A DNA stretch of 64,000 bases from positions 1 through 64,000 of the forward strand of contig DATDBU010000181.1 of assembly GCA_036524675.1 (NCBI GenBank), given 5' to 3'. A program made the position numbers and the translations under genes. Below the pieces are notes generated by a model. The model saw only the letters and a program-made list of their open reading frames with translations. It did not search any database and was not told the origin of the DNA. The stretch is from DATDAW01 sp036524675 (GTDB taxonomy: Bacteria; Verrucomicrobiota; Verrucomicrobiia; Chthoniobacterales; DASVRZ01). Positions 42,990 through 53,100 of the stretch are shown piece after piece; the stretch's first letter is position 1; every line of letters starts with the position of its first letter.

Positions 42990-45524
42990 ATGCCAGGCAC
43001 TGACAGGCTCACGGCTCTTTGCGAGCAGGATGCGCTCACGGGGATCGACTTCATCCAGGTCGTCGACCCCGCTACGCAAACTCTCCTGCGCGTTTTCTTC
43101 GTGATCGATCCCGATCTCGTCGACCCGCCGTGGGCGATCATTCCGCCCCTGCCAGCGCCGCAGGAAACGCCATTCCCCACGGATGACATCCGCATCGTCA
43201 GCGTCTCGGGCGGTGACTCGGTCGCACAGGTCGAGGTGACGGCGGCGCGCTTTGTTCGCAGGACTTTCGCCGGCCAGGAGCGCGTGGTGCTCGAGATCGA
43301 AACGGTGCAACCCGGCGATTTTTCGATCTACGCGCTACACATCGACTCGGACCGGCTTGATCCGTTCTTCAACGACGTCGAATTCTCTTTCAAACAAGGC
43401 TGCCCAAGCCGGTTCGATTGCCGCGAGAAAGAGCCGCCCTGTCCCGACGAGGCACTCGTAGATTTCCCGGTCGATTATCTCGCGCGCGATTTCACGAGCC
43501 TCCGCCTCGCGTTGCTCGACTTCGCGGCGCAACGCTATCCCGGCTGGCAGGAACGGCTCGAAGCCGATGCGGGCGTGATGCTCTCGGAGGTGATGGCTGC
43601 GCTTGGCGACGAGTTCTCCTATCTCCAGGATCGCTACGCGCGGGAGGCGCACTTTCAGAGTGCCACGCAACGCCGGTCGCTGCGGTGGCACACGTCGCTG
43701 GTCGATTATCCGATTCACGACGGGCTTTCGGCCACAACGCTACTGGCGATCGAAGCCTCGGTTAACGGCGCATTCGTCGTGGCCGGCACGCGGGTCTGGG
43801 GGCGCGCGGATGACGGTAGCGCGATCCCGTTTGAGGTCGGCAACGGACTTCGCGATACGCGGCGCTTCTGGGTGCACCAAGCGTGGAATGCAATCCCCGC
43901 GCATCTGCCCGACGAGTCAAAGCCCTGCCTACCCATCGGTAGCACGGAGATCTTTTTGCGCGGCCATTTTCCCCTTGTGGCGCAGCAGCCGAATCCGGCG
44001 GATGTGGGCGGAAACGATGACGACGGGGACTGGATCGGTCGCCTCATCGTGCTGCGCTCCCTGCCGGACGATCCATCGCTTCCGGAGCGAAACCACCTCG
44101 TGCGCGTGACGGAGGTCGAGCAACGCGACGACGAGCTCGTCCTCGAAGCCGGAGCGCCGACTCCCTATACACGAATCGCGTGGGACGCAGCCCAAGCGCT
44201 GCCGTTCGAACTGCACCTGCCGAGCACCACGGCTCTGGCAAACATCGTGCCTGCCAGTGCGGGCGCTACGTTCATTGACCACTTCGTCATCGGTCGTGGT
44301 GCGAACGGCGCGCTGCCCGGCGAAGTCACGCACGCCGTGGAACGCCCGGGCATTTGCAACGAGCTAACCGGCGAACGCGCGGTCACGTATTTCCATTCGC
44401 TCAGCGCCTCGGAAACACTCGGGCTCGGCTGGCTGGGCGAGTTGCGCAATGCGGCACCCGAGATCGAACTGCTCGAAGCCGATCCCGCCACACTCGACCC
44501 GCTCGTGCCGCACCGGGAATGGACTTTCACCCCGAGTCTGCTCGAGGCAGGCAGCCAGGAGCGGTTCTTCACCCTCGAAAATGGGACCTGGAAAACGATC
44601 TTCGAAGTCGAGCGATTCGGACAGGTCATACGCCACGAGGATTACGCGAACCAGGCGGGGTTCACCGTGCGATTCGGCGATGGGGAATTCGGCGTGACAC
44701 CGGCCGAGCAGACGGTCTTCCGTGCGCGCTACCGCACCGGCGCAGGGACGGGCGCAAACTTGCCCAAAGACACCGTCACCCTAGTCGCCGATCCGAATCC
44801 GACGCTCCCGCCGCCGCTGACGTTGGTTGGGATCGCAAGCGGCGTGACGAATCCATTCGCCATCGCGACGGGTATCGATCCGGAGAGTCCCGCCTCGGCG
44901 AAGCAGCTCGCGCCCGAGGCCTTCCGTGCCGAGACGTTTCGCGCAGTGCGGGATGAAGATTATCGCGCCCACGCGGAGAGCGTCCCCGGCGTGCAGCAAG
45001 CCGGGGCAAAGGCGCGCTGGACCGGCAGTTGGCTTTCCGAATTTGTGACCGTTGACCCGGTCGGTGCGTTCTCGCTGAGTGCCCAGTTGCGCGGTGAAGT
45101 GGAGCGCGTGTTGGACTGCGTGCGACAGGTCGGGCGCGAAGTTTTCGTCCGCGACCCTCGCTACCTTAGCCTGGACCTGGAGATCGAGATTTGCGTGCAA
45201 CCGTCCGCCTACGCTGGGCAAGTACAAGAGCGGGTAATTGAGGCGCTCACCCTACGCCAACCAGGTCTTTACGCGCCCACCCCATTCTTTCACCCCGACA
45301 ATTTCACCTTCGGCACGCCGCTCTACCGAGCCTCACTGGAGGCCGCGGTACAGGCGGTGCCGGGCGTGCTCGCCGTCGAGGAAATTCGCATCCGGGTCCG
45401 CGGCCTGACGGACTGGCGGCTATTCGAAGAGAACGTATTTACGGTGAGCGACGATCAGATTCTCCGCGTGCAAAACGACCCGCGCTTTCCAGACCGCGGC
45501 TCGCTCATCGTCCGCACCCATTGA
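42990..45524 (+). CDS. Baseplate J/gp6-like wedge protein (Afp11-type)
   Basis: This 844-aa protein has the eCIS 'putative baseplate assembly protein' layout: an N-terminal ~150-residue domain, then FPVDYLARDFTSLRLALLDF, EADAGVMLSEVMAALGDEFSYL and RYAREAHFQSATQRRSLRW near residues 155-235. The gp6/J core follows with VRFGDGEFGVTP, FRARYRTGAGTGANLP, EAFRAETFRAVRDEDY and AGAKARWTGSW. Together with the next gene it should form the Afp11-Afp12 heterodimeric wedge around the hub. Confidence 0.9.
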   Translation: MPGTDRLTALCEQDALTGIDFIQVVDPATQTLLRVFFVIDPDLVDPPWAIIPPLPAPQETPFPTDDIRIVSVSGGDSVAQVEVTAARFVRRTFAGQERVVLEIETVQPGDFSIYALHIDSDRLDPFFNDVEFSFKQGCPSRFDCREKEPPCPDEALVDFPVDYLARDFTSLRLALLDFAAQRYPGWQERLEADAGVMLSEVMAALGDEFSYLQDRYAREAHFQSATQRRSLRWHTSLVDYPIHDGLSATTLLAIEASVNGAFVVAGTRVWGRADDGSAIPFEVGNGLRDTRRFWVHQAWNAIPAHLPDESKPCLPIGSTEIFLRGHFPLVAQQPNPADVGGNDDDGDWIGRLIVLRSLPDDPSLPERNHLVRVTEVEQRDDELVLEAGAPTPYTRIAWDAAQALPFELHLPSTTALANIVPASAGATFIDHFVIGRGANGALPGEVTHAVERPGICNELTGERAVTYFHSLSASETLGLGWLGELRNAAPEIELLEADPATLDPLVPHREWTFTPSLLEAGSQERFFTLENGTWKTIFEVERFGQVIRHEDYANQAGFTVRFGDGEFGVTPAEQTVFRARYRTGAGTGANLPKDTVTLVADPNPTLPPPLTLVGIASGVTNPFAIATGIDPESPASAKQLAPEAFRAETFRAVRDEDYRAHAESVPGVQQAGAKARWTGSWLSEFVTVDPVGAFSLSAQLRGEVERVLDCVRQVGREVFVRDPRYLSLDLEIEICVQPSAYAGQVQERVIEALTLRQPGLYAPTPFFHPDNFTFGTPLYRASLEAAVQAVPGVLAVEEIRIRVRGLTDWRLFEENVFTVSDDQILRVQNDPRFPDRGSLIVRTH

Positions 45525-45527
45525 GCC

Positions 45528-47921
45528 ATGCACCTCGCTTCTTCCAACAACGGCTGCCGCTGCGACCAGCTCGACTTCCCGCCGAAGCCACGGATTCCGG
45601 CGGGTCTGAGCGCGCTCCCTCGCCAGCTTGCGGGCTTCCCCGAGTTCCGTTTGACGATGCTTCGGCAAATCCCGGCGCATGTGCTGATGGACGCCGCCGA
45701 GTTTCCGGTGAACGTGCAGCGTCCGCTCAGCGAGTGGCGCGCGCGGGAGGGCGATGACCTCGGCATCATGTTGCTTGAAATGTGGGCTTACGTTCTGGAC
45801 GTGCTCGCTTTTTACGAGGAGCGAATCGCGAATGAAGGTTACCTGCAGACCGCCGTCCGGCCCGCTTCGTTACAGGAACTCATCAATCTGATCGGCTATA
45901 TCCCACGCCCGGCAATCGGCGCGGAAGTGACTCTCGCGCTCTTTGCGGACACCGGGAAGGGACTCATCAGCGTGCCCACCGGAACGGGTTTTCGATCAGG
46001 CGCTTTCGCGGGTGAAAAGCCACAAATCTTCGAGGCTAACGAGGATTGCACAATCGACCCGGCGCTCAACGAATGGACCCTTGCGCCGATCCGCAACACC
46101 ATTTTCAGCGGACAATTCACGATGCCACCCGATGATGCGCGGCTCGCGCGGGACGACCTCGCTCTCTTTACATGGGGCAGTTCAGGTGCGGCCGCTGCGC
46201 ATGTGCAAAACGCGACTCCGAGCCAACGGCTCGATGGCAATACGTACATCGACCTTGATCTCGATCCGCTGCCTTCCATCGGGGCGGGCGTGGCTCTTGG
46301 CGACATTGCGGTTCTGAAACCGACCGCGCGCAGCGGTGTTTCGCAGGTGACACATTCCGGGGTGAACGTCGACCTCGACTCGCTCCAGAGCGGTCTCCAT
46401 GTGGGCGACAGCGTCATCATCCAACGGGGCGACGCCGTGCTGCCGTTCGAAGTGACCGACCTGGGTTTGGGCACGTTGCTTCTCGGCCCACCGCCCGTAT
46501 CCCCGCGTGCAGTGCATCCCTTCCTCAATGTCACGAAGCTGACCATCGACCCGGCGTTGCCGTCCGGTTGGGTCAGTCCGGTTTCCAGCTTGACCGTTCA
46601 TTACGGTATGGTGCGGGCAGGCTCGCTCACAGCACCGGCCAGAACCCGCCTTGGTGTCGACGACCTACTACCCAGCGCAGCGTTCGAGACGCCGGTCGAG
46701 CCGCCCACACTCCAGCCGCCGGGTGCGGTCCTGCTCGCCGGCGGGGATGGCGGTGGGGCGAATCTGATCGCCAGCGTGTCCATCAGCCCAGACGCGGGAA
46801 CCGGATCACTGACACCGCAGCTGAGCGCCGAGCCGTTTGCTGCCGATCTACGCACGCCGGTCACAGCTTTCGGCAACCTAATCCACGCTACTCGGGGTGA
46901 GACCGTACCCAATGAAGTGCTCGGAAACGGTGATGCCGCTGTGCCGTTCCAGGCCTTCAAACTAAAAAAAAACCCGCTCACTTATCACAATGACGAATCT
47001 GCCCCGAATGGTCGGCGCTCGACGCTCACCGTGCGGGTGAACGGGATTCTTTGGACCGAAGTCGGGAGTTTTTTTGGGACCGGTCCGCAGGACGAAGTCT
47101 ATATCGTGCGGCAAAACGAGGCTGGTGAAAGCGTCATTACATTCGGTGATGGTCAGACTGGCGCGCGTCTTCCGAGCGGGGTGAAAAATGTGACCGCAAC
47201 CTACCGTTTCGGCGCGGGTGCAGCGAAGCCGCCTGCCAATCTCATCACGCAAATGTCCCGTCCTGTCCCGGGTATCCGTCGGGTGGTAAATCCGGTTGGG
47301 GCAGGGGGTGGAGCGGATGCAGACGCACCGAAGGACCTGCGGCGCAACGCACCGGAAAGCGCATTGCTCCTTGGGCGCGCGGTTTCGTTGCCGGACTTCG
47401 AGGCGCTGGCCCGCGAGTTTGGCGGCGTGGTGAATGCACACGTCACCTGGGCATGGGACGGCACGATGCAACGCGCAGTGGTGAAACTCTGGTTCATTTC
47501 GGATGGCGGCTCGATCGCGCCCGATCTGCGCAGCTTCCTCCTCGGTCAATCCGATCCGAACACGCCACTCGCGGTCAGCGAAGCCGTGGCGCTGGATTCC
47601 AATCTCACAGTCGATCTGATCGTCGATCCGCGATTCCGGTCCGACGATGTAGAGCTGGCGGTCGCAACGGCGTTGACAGAACCGGAGAAAGGGCTTCTGG
47701 CGCTCGAGAATATTCCGATCGGTCTGCCGCTGTTTCGCAGCGCGATCCTCGAACAAATACATGCTGTCGCCGGTGTGATTTCCGTCCGGGCATTGCGTTT
47801 CAACGGAACGGAAGCGCCCTTCGGCATCGTCGCCGGCGAGGGCGAGTACCACGACTTTTCATCGGGTCTCGTCGTCGGCAACACCGCGGCGGGCGACGCC
47901 CTCTTCGCAACGAACACTTGA
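45528..47921 (+). CDS. Second baseplate J/gp6-like wedge protein (Afp12-type)
   Basis: This 797-aa protein resembles its upstream neighbour in layout: an N-terminal block with REGDDLGIMLLEMWAYVLDVLA and FYEERIANEGYLQTA, a middle beta-rich insert, and a J core with VITFGDGQTGARLPSG, VTATYRFGAGAAKPP, RNAPESALLLGRAVSLPDFE and AHVTWAWDG. It starts 3 nt after the Afp11-type stop. The two diverged homologues are standard for eCIS and T4-like wedges. Confidence 0.9.
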   Translation: MHLASSNNGCRCDQLDFPPKPRIPAGLSALPRQLAGFPEFRLTMLRQIPAHVLMDAAEFPVNVQRPLSEWRAREGDDLGIMLLEMWAYVLDVLAFYEERIANEGYLQTAVRPASLQELINLIGYIPRPAIGAEVTLALFADTGKGLISVPTGTGFRSGAFAGEKPQIFEANEDCTIDPALNEWTLAPIRNTIFSGQFTMPPDDARLARDDLALFTWGSSGAAAAHVQNATPSQRLDGNTYIDLDLDPLPSIGAGVALGDIAVLKPTARSGVSQVTHSGVNVDLDSLQSGLHVGDSVIIQRGDAVLPFEVTDLGLGTLLLGPPPVSPRAVHPFLNVTKLTIDPALPSGWVSPVSSLTVHYGMVRAGSLTAPARTRLGVDDLLPSAAFETPVEPPTLQPPGAVLLAGGDGGGANLIASVSISPDAGTGSLTPQLSAEPFAADLRTPVTAFGNLIHATRGETVPNEVLGNGDAAVPFQAFKLKKNPLTYHNDESAPNGRRSTLTVRVNGILWTEVGSFFGTGPQDEVYIVRQNEAGESVITFGDGQTGARLPSGVKNVTATYRFGAGAAKPPANLITQMSRPVPGIRRVVNPVGAGGGADADAPKDLRRNAPESALLLGRAVSLPDFEALAREFGGVVNAHVTWAWDGTMQRAVVKLWFISDGGSIAPDLRSFLLGQSDPNTPLAVSEAVALDSNLTVDLIVDPRFRSDDVELAVATALTEPEKGLLALENIPIGLPLFRSAILEQIHAVAGVISVRALRFNGTEAPFGIVAGEGEYHDFSSGLVVGNTAAGDALFATNT

Positions 47922-47923
47922 TT

Positions 47924-50086
47924 ATGGCCGAAGACCCTCTTGCTATCGCCAATCCGGCTCTCGACGAGTTTGAACGCTATTACGCCGAGAAGCTGTGGGA
48001 ATGGATTCCGCCGATCTACCGGCACGAAGACGGGCTGGCGGAGGAGCCGCACGTCCTGCGCGCTCTTGTGGAAATCCTCGCCTGCCAGGCGGCAGTCTCC
48101 CGGCGCAGCACCGACCGTCTCTGGGAGGATGCATTCATTCACACATGCGACGATTGGGCGGTCCCCTACATCGGTGCGTTGCTCGGTACCCGGCTGGTCG
48201 GGAATCTGAATCGTCGAGGACGCCGTGTGGACGTTGCGAAGACGCTTTTCTATCGGAGGCGAAAAGGAACCCCGGTGGTCATGGAGGCGCTCATCCAGGA
48301 CATCACCGGCTGGGAAGGCGCAGTGGTGGAAAGCTTCAAGCGGCTCGCGCGAACGCGGCACCGGCTGGATCCGGAGCCCGACCCGCTTGCCGGCCCGATC
48401 ACGGGCACGCCGCCCGGCGGCACCGCCGAGTTCCGCGCAGCCAGAATCAGTGACATCATTGACGGCCCGTTCGATGATCTCGCCCACACACCGGACTTCC
48501 GCCGGCTGCAGGGTTTCAAGGGCCGATACAACATTCCCAAACTCAATTTCCATCTCTACCGCCTGCGCGTCTTCGAGGTGAATCTGGCGACACCTTTCGA
48601 CTTCGGCGCCGAGCGGTTTTCGATCGATCCTTCGGGACGCGACATCCCGCTCTTCCGCCCGAGCCGGCGCGGGCCAGAGGTGGATTGGACGCCCGTGGAA
48701 GAATGGCAATTACCCGCAGCGATTCCATGCCGACTTTTCAACGCGCAGACGGCGCATCTCGTACCGGATGCGCTCGCCGTCACTATCGGTGCGACGCCGC
48801 AAGATCCGCCACTCGACGAAACCGAGCTGCATGCGGGCGATCTTTCGACCTGGACGCTGCCTCCCGGCCTTCCATTCACCGCCATCGTCGACCCGCACAC
48901 TGGACGGCTCATGCTGGTGAATCCTTTGGCCGGCAACGACCAGCTTTACGTCCCACGTTATCACTACGGCTTCTCTGCCGATCTCGGCGCCGGCAGCTAC
49001 GATCGGTCAGCAAGCGTTCGCACAGAAGCGGTGACGCTTTTCCCCAACGGCGGCAACTCGCCAGGCCCGGTGACCGGCTTCGCCCTGCCCACCAACGGCA
49101 CACACAGCTTCGCTAACAGCAAAACCTATCGTCCGGACACGCCGCCCGGAAACCGGCTCTCGGACATCGAAGATCTTTGGATCCAGGCCGACGACCGTGA
49201 GCGACCCTACATCACGCTCGTCCCCGAAAACAACGAGCGGGAGTGGATCTTTGAGGCTGCACCCAAAGCGAACGACGACGACGTGCGTTGCCTTACGCTC
49301 GACGGTCTCTGGATCGGCGTGAATCCCGACGGGATCCCCGATGAAGTCCTTGTGGATCCCGACGACGCCTGCACGCCGGTCGAAGCAGTGCTCGCTATTG
49401 AAGGCGAGTTCGACCGAGTAATCATTCGGCATTGCACACTTGACCCTGGCGGAGAACGGGCGCGGCTTGTCGCGGGCACATGCACGCCGATCGCATCCGT
49501 GGCGCTCGAAATTCGCGGGCAGGTTCAGGAGCTGCTAATCGAATCTTCCATCGTTGGCGCGATCCGCGAAGTAACCGCCGACACCGACCCGTGCTCGGTC
49601 GGGAGCATCGTCATCCGGGATTCCATCGTGCAAAACCTGCTCCCGAATACGCCCGCCATCGCAACGCGCATGGGCCGCGTGCACCTCCAGCGAGTCACGG
49701 TTTTCGGCGACGTCGCGGTGAATCGACTCGACGCCAGCGAAGCCCTCATCCCCGGACTCGTGCGTGTGCTCGACAATCAGCACGGCTGCTTCCGCTTCAG
49801 CGCGACGGATCAGCACCCTAACCGCCGGTTGCCGCGCCAGTTCGAGTCTCACCTCTTCGCGCCATCCATCGCGCGTCACGTCTTCGTCTCGCGACGCTTC
49901 GGCGATCCGGCGTTCGCCCAGCTTAGCAAAACCGCGCCGGAGACCATCGTAACCGGCGCGGAGAACGGCTCCGAGATCGGGGTTTTCAGCCAGCTGCTGA
50001 ATCCGATCAAACGCCGCGACCTCGAGCGCAAGGTCATCGAGTTCATGCCGTTCGGGCTCATCCCGCAGTTCATTTTCGAAACATAA
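47924..50086 (+). CDS. Tail protein I-like baseplate arm with beta-helical C-terminal region
   Basis: This 720-aa protein starts at ATG 47924, 2 nt after the previous stop. The first ~130 residues match phage tail protein I / gp7-like wedge proteins (YYAEKLWEWIPPIYRHEDG, WAVPYIGALLG, DVAKTLFYRRRKGTPVV). From ~residue 440 the chain has the short repeating strands of a right-handed beta-helix (FDRVIIRHCTLDPGG, VQELLIESSIVGAI, VGSIVIRDSIVQNL, MGRVHLQRVTVFGDV), resembling tail-fibre or tailspike material. Fusion of arm and fibre-like parts could replace a separate receptor-binding fibre gene. The longer frame to 47453 is antisense-free but overlaps the J gene and is rejected. Confidence 0.82.
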   Translation: MAEDPLAIANPALDEFERYYAEKLWEWIPPIYRHEDGLAEEPHVLRALVEILACQAAVSRRSTDRLWEDAFIHTCDDWAVPYIGALLGTRLVGNLNRRGRRVDVAKTLFYRRRKGTPVVMEALIQDITGWEGAVVESFKRLARTRHRLDPEPDPLAGPITGTPPGGTAEFRAARISDIIDGPFDDLAHTPDFRRLQGFKGRYNIPKLNFHLYRLRVFEVNLATPFDFGAERFSIDPSGRDIPLFRPSRRGPEVDWTPVEEWQLPAAIPCRLFNAQTAHLVPDALAVTIGATPQDPPLDETELHAGDLSTWTLPPGLPFTAIVDPHTGRLMLVNPLAGNDQLYVPRYHYGFSADLGAGSYDRSASVRTEAVTLFPNGGNSPGPVTGFALPTNGTHSFANSKTYRPDTPPGNRLSDIEDLWIQADDRERPYITLVPENNEREWIFEAAPKANDDDVRCLTLDGLWIGVNPDGIPDEVLVDPDDACTPVEAVLAIEGEFDRVIIRHCTLDPGGERARLVAGTCTPIASVALEIRGQVQELLIESSIVGAIREVTADTDPCSVGSIVIRDSIVQNLLPNTPAIATRMGRVHLQRVTVFGDVAVNRLDASEALIPGLVRVLDNQHGCFRFSATDQHPNRRLPRQFESHLFAPSIARHVFVSRRFGDPAFAQLSKTAPETIVTGAENGSEIGVFSQLLNPIKRRDLERKVIEFMPFGLIPQFIFET

Positions 50087-50103
50087 CCGCCGAGGAATTT
50101 ACC

Positions 50104-53100
50104 ATGGCTACCCCCGACATTTCCCGTCAGCTTTTCCAGCCCGAGAAGCGTTACATTGGCACCTTCATGCAGCAGGGCCGCGTTGTCACCGACGAGGACT
50201 TGAATGCGCACCGCCGCCTCGACGCCGAGGACGAGCGCCTCACCTTCCGCGACATCATTTGCTCGAAGGGTAGTCCGAATCACGGATTCCGCATCGGCGC
50301 GCCGACACCGGTGGATGTGGGTCTCGACCGCAGCGCTTACGATTTCACTATCGCGGACGGCAGCTTCTACATCGGCGGGCTGCGCTTTGAAGCTTTGCCC
50401 GGCCAGCCTGAGACTTACCTGACGCAACGCGACTGGCTGCAAATCGACATCGATCCCGCCGCCCTGCCGTTCATTCCGAGCGTGGCGGATCTCACCGATC
50501 CAAACGGCGGCACATTCGATCGCTTCGACCTCGTCTATTTGCGCGGCTGGGAGCAGTGCGTCAGCGCGGTCGAGGATCGCGAATTGCTCGAATACGCACT
50601 CGGCGGGCCGGATACCTCTGTCTTTCAGCGGCGGCAGCGACGGATTGAAGTTCTTCCCGGTGTTGCCGACGACTGCGCCACCGCATTCGAAGAACTAATC
50701 GACCACCTCACCGATCCGCTGCCGGGCGATACGTCGGGCGTCCCCCATCCGTTCGACGACGAAAGCTGCGAACTGCTCTCGAAGGCTCGCCTCACCGTCG
50801 GCTTCACGGGTGGACCGCCGAGCGACGACCTTTGCCAGCCGCCGGTGCTCGGCGGATATCTCGGCGCGGAGAATCAGGCGATCCGCGTGCAGCTCACGGC
50901 GACGGACCGGTTCATCTGGGGCTACGACAACGCCGCGCCGCTCTACCGGGTGCAGGTCGTCGAGGAGGAAGGGCTCGATGTGATCCGCTTTCTCACGCTG
51001 CCGCGAGATGAGTTCGCACAGCCAATCGCCGGGCAGGCGGTCGAGATTTTACCGTGGGGCGCGCTCTTGCCAAATCTGGAAAAGACCGCGGAATGGCAGG
51101 GACACCTGACGACTGTAGCCACAGGCTTCGACCCGGACACGGGACGTATCACCATCGAAACGCCAATCCCGGCAGCGTGGCTCGCCTGGTTGAACGATCC
51201 AGCGCATGCAGGCTTCTTGAACGACCGGGACGAACCTGCGGCTCAACGCTACTTTTATCTCCGCCTCTGGACCGGCGGCTCCGGCGACGCCGCTCAACCC
51301 GATCACACGTTTGTCCCAGGCACTGCGGTGCCGCTCGCGGGCACCGGCCTCGAAGTGACCTTCAGCGACTTCGGCCTGCCCGGCTCGTATTGGGTGATCG
51401 CCGCGCGGCCCAATACACCGGACGAAGTCGTGCCGTGGATCTTGACCGATGAGGTGCCCCCGTTTGGTCCGCGGCAGTTTATCGCTTCACTGGCGCTGAT
51501 CCGCTGGAGCGTCGATCCGGTCGATAACTCCGTGGTCGGATCCGTCGTCGAGTGCCGCGCGCGGTTCCGCCCGCTCTGCCAGCTGAAAGGCTGTTGTACC
51601 ATCATCGTTGGCGACGGTTCGGCGAGTCACGGAGAGTTCACATCTATCCAGGACGCAGTCGAAGCCCTGCCGCCAGCCGGAGGCGAAATCTGTGTCCTGC
51701 GCGGGCGCTACGAGCGGCATGTCCGGATTGTGAACCGCTCCAATATCAGGATTCGCGGCTGCGGGCGCGACACACTCCTGGTCGCACAGGATGGGACGCC
51801 GGTGATCGAGATCCTGGATTCGCAGCGAATCGAGATCACCGCGCTGGCCATCGAAGCACCCGCGGCCCCGGCGATTCGTTGTCACACAGTCAGCCTCGAT
51901 GCGACGGTTGAGCACATCGTGCTGACGTCGCTGCATATCCTTTCTCGGGATCGCAATTCCGTGGCCGTGCTCCGCGGACGATTTGTCACGTTTGCCTGCA
52001 ACGACGTGCGCGTGCTGGCGCTGACTGCGCCTCTGCCCGGCCAAGGAACACTCGGGCGCGAATCCGCAGTCTTCCTCCATGGCCAGGACTTGCTAATTGA
52101 GCGCAACAGCATCCTCGGTGAAGGCGAACAAGCTGCACAGCGCAGTTACGGCGGGCTCCACATCGGCGGCGGCTCGGAGCGCGTTGAGATTCGGCGCAAC
52201 CTCATCCGGGGCGGGAACAACAACGGCATTACGCTCGGTCACACGATCCTCCGCCGCGTGCAGAATCCCAACCCCGCGGACGACTTCACGATCGACGTGA
52301 ACTCGCCAGGCGGGTTCCACATTTTCATCGATGAACATGGCTGCGTTGTCATCGACCCCTTTCCCCCATTCGAGCCGCCGGACGGCGAAGATGTCGTGCT
52401 GGAAGCAGGTCCCGCGCTGCGCGAAGTGCGGATCGTGGACAATCGCATCGAGGAGATGGGCCGGAGCGGGATCACGGTCGATCGCTTTTTCGACATGGAA
52501 ACCAGCCCCGACTTCATCACGGTCGAGGATCTGCTCATCGAGGAGAACCGGATCACGGGGTGCATGCGACTTGAGGTCGGCACGATTCCGTTTCCGCTGC
52601 GCGACGTGGTCGGCTTCGGAGGCGTGGCCCTGGCGGATGTCGAGTATCTCGTGATGCGCGAAAATCTGATCGCAAACAATGGCCGTTCGAGTCTCGATCC
52701 GGTCTGCGGCGTCTTTGTTCTGCATGGCGCCGGGATCGCGATCGACGGCAATCGCATCCTGCACAACAGCCTTCCGGCCGCGGACGACGACCAACGACCG
52801 CGCGCCGGACGCCGCGGTGGCATCGTACTCGCCTTCGCCCGCGCCCGCGCAGTCGAGCAACTCTCGGTCGAACTCTTCGGCGGCGACTTCACGGGACTCC
52901 GGCAGGACGGCGTCCCAGCCGCGCGCGTGCATGACAATGTCGTCGTCGCCTTCCAGGGGCGCGCGCTGGAGATCCTTGCGCTCGGCCCGGTCTCCGTGGA
53001 AAGCAACCAGTTCACCGCCAAAGGCAGCGCCTTCATTCGCCAGGTGCCGTTGCCGGGAACCACGGTGCCGGGAACGACGACTACGACGAACACCTTCGGT

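Noticed and set aside
47453..47923. 157-codon N-terminal extension of the tail protein I-like gene
   Set aside because: Overlaps the J-like gene in another frame with Arg-rich composition; homology begins at ATG 47924.
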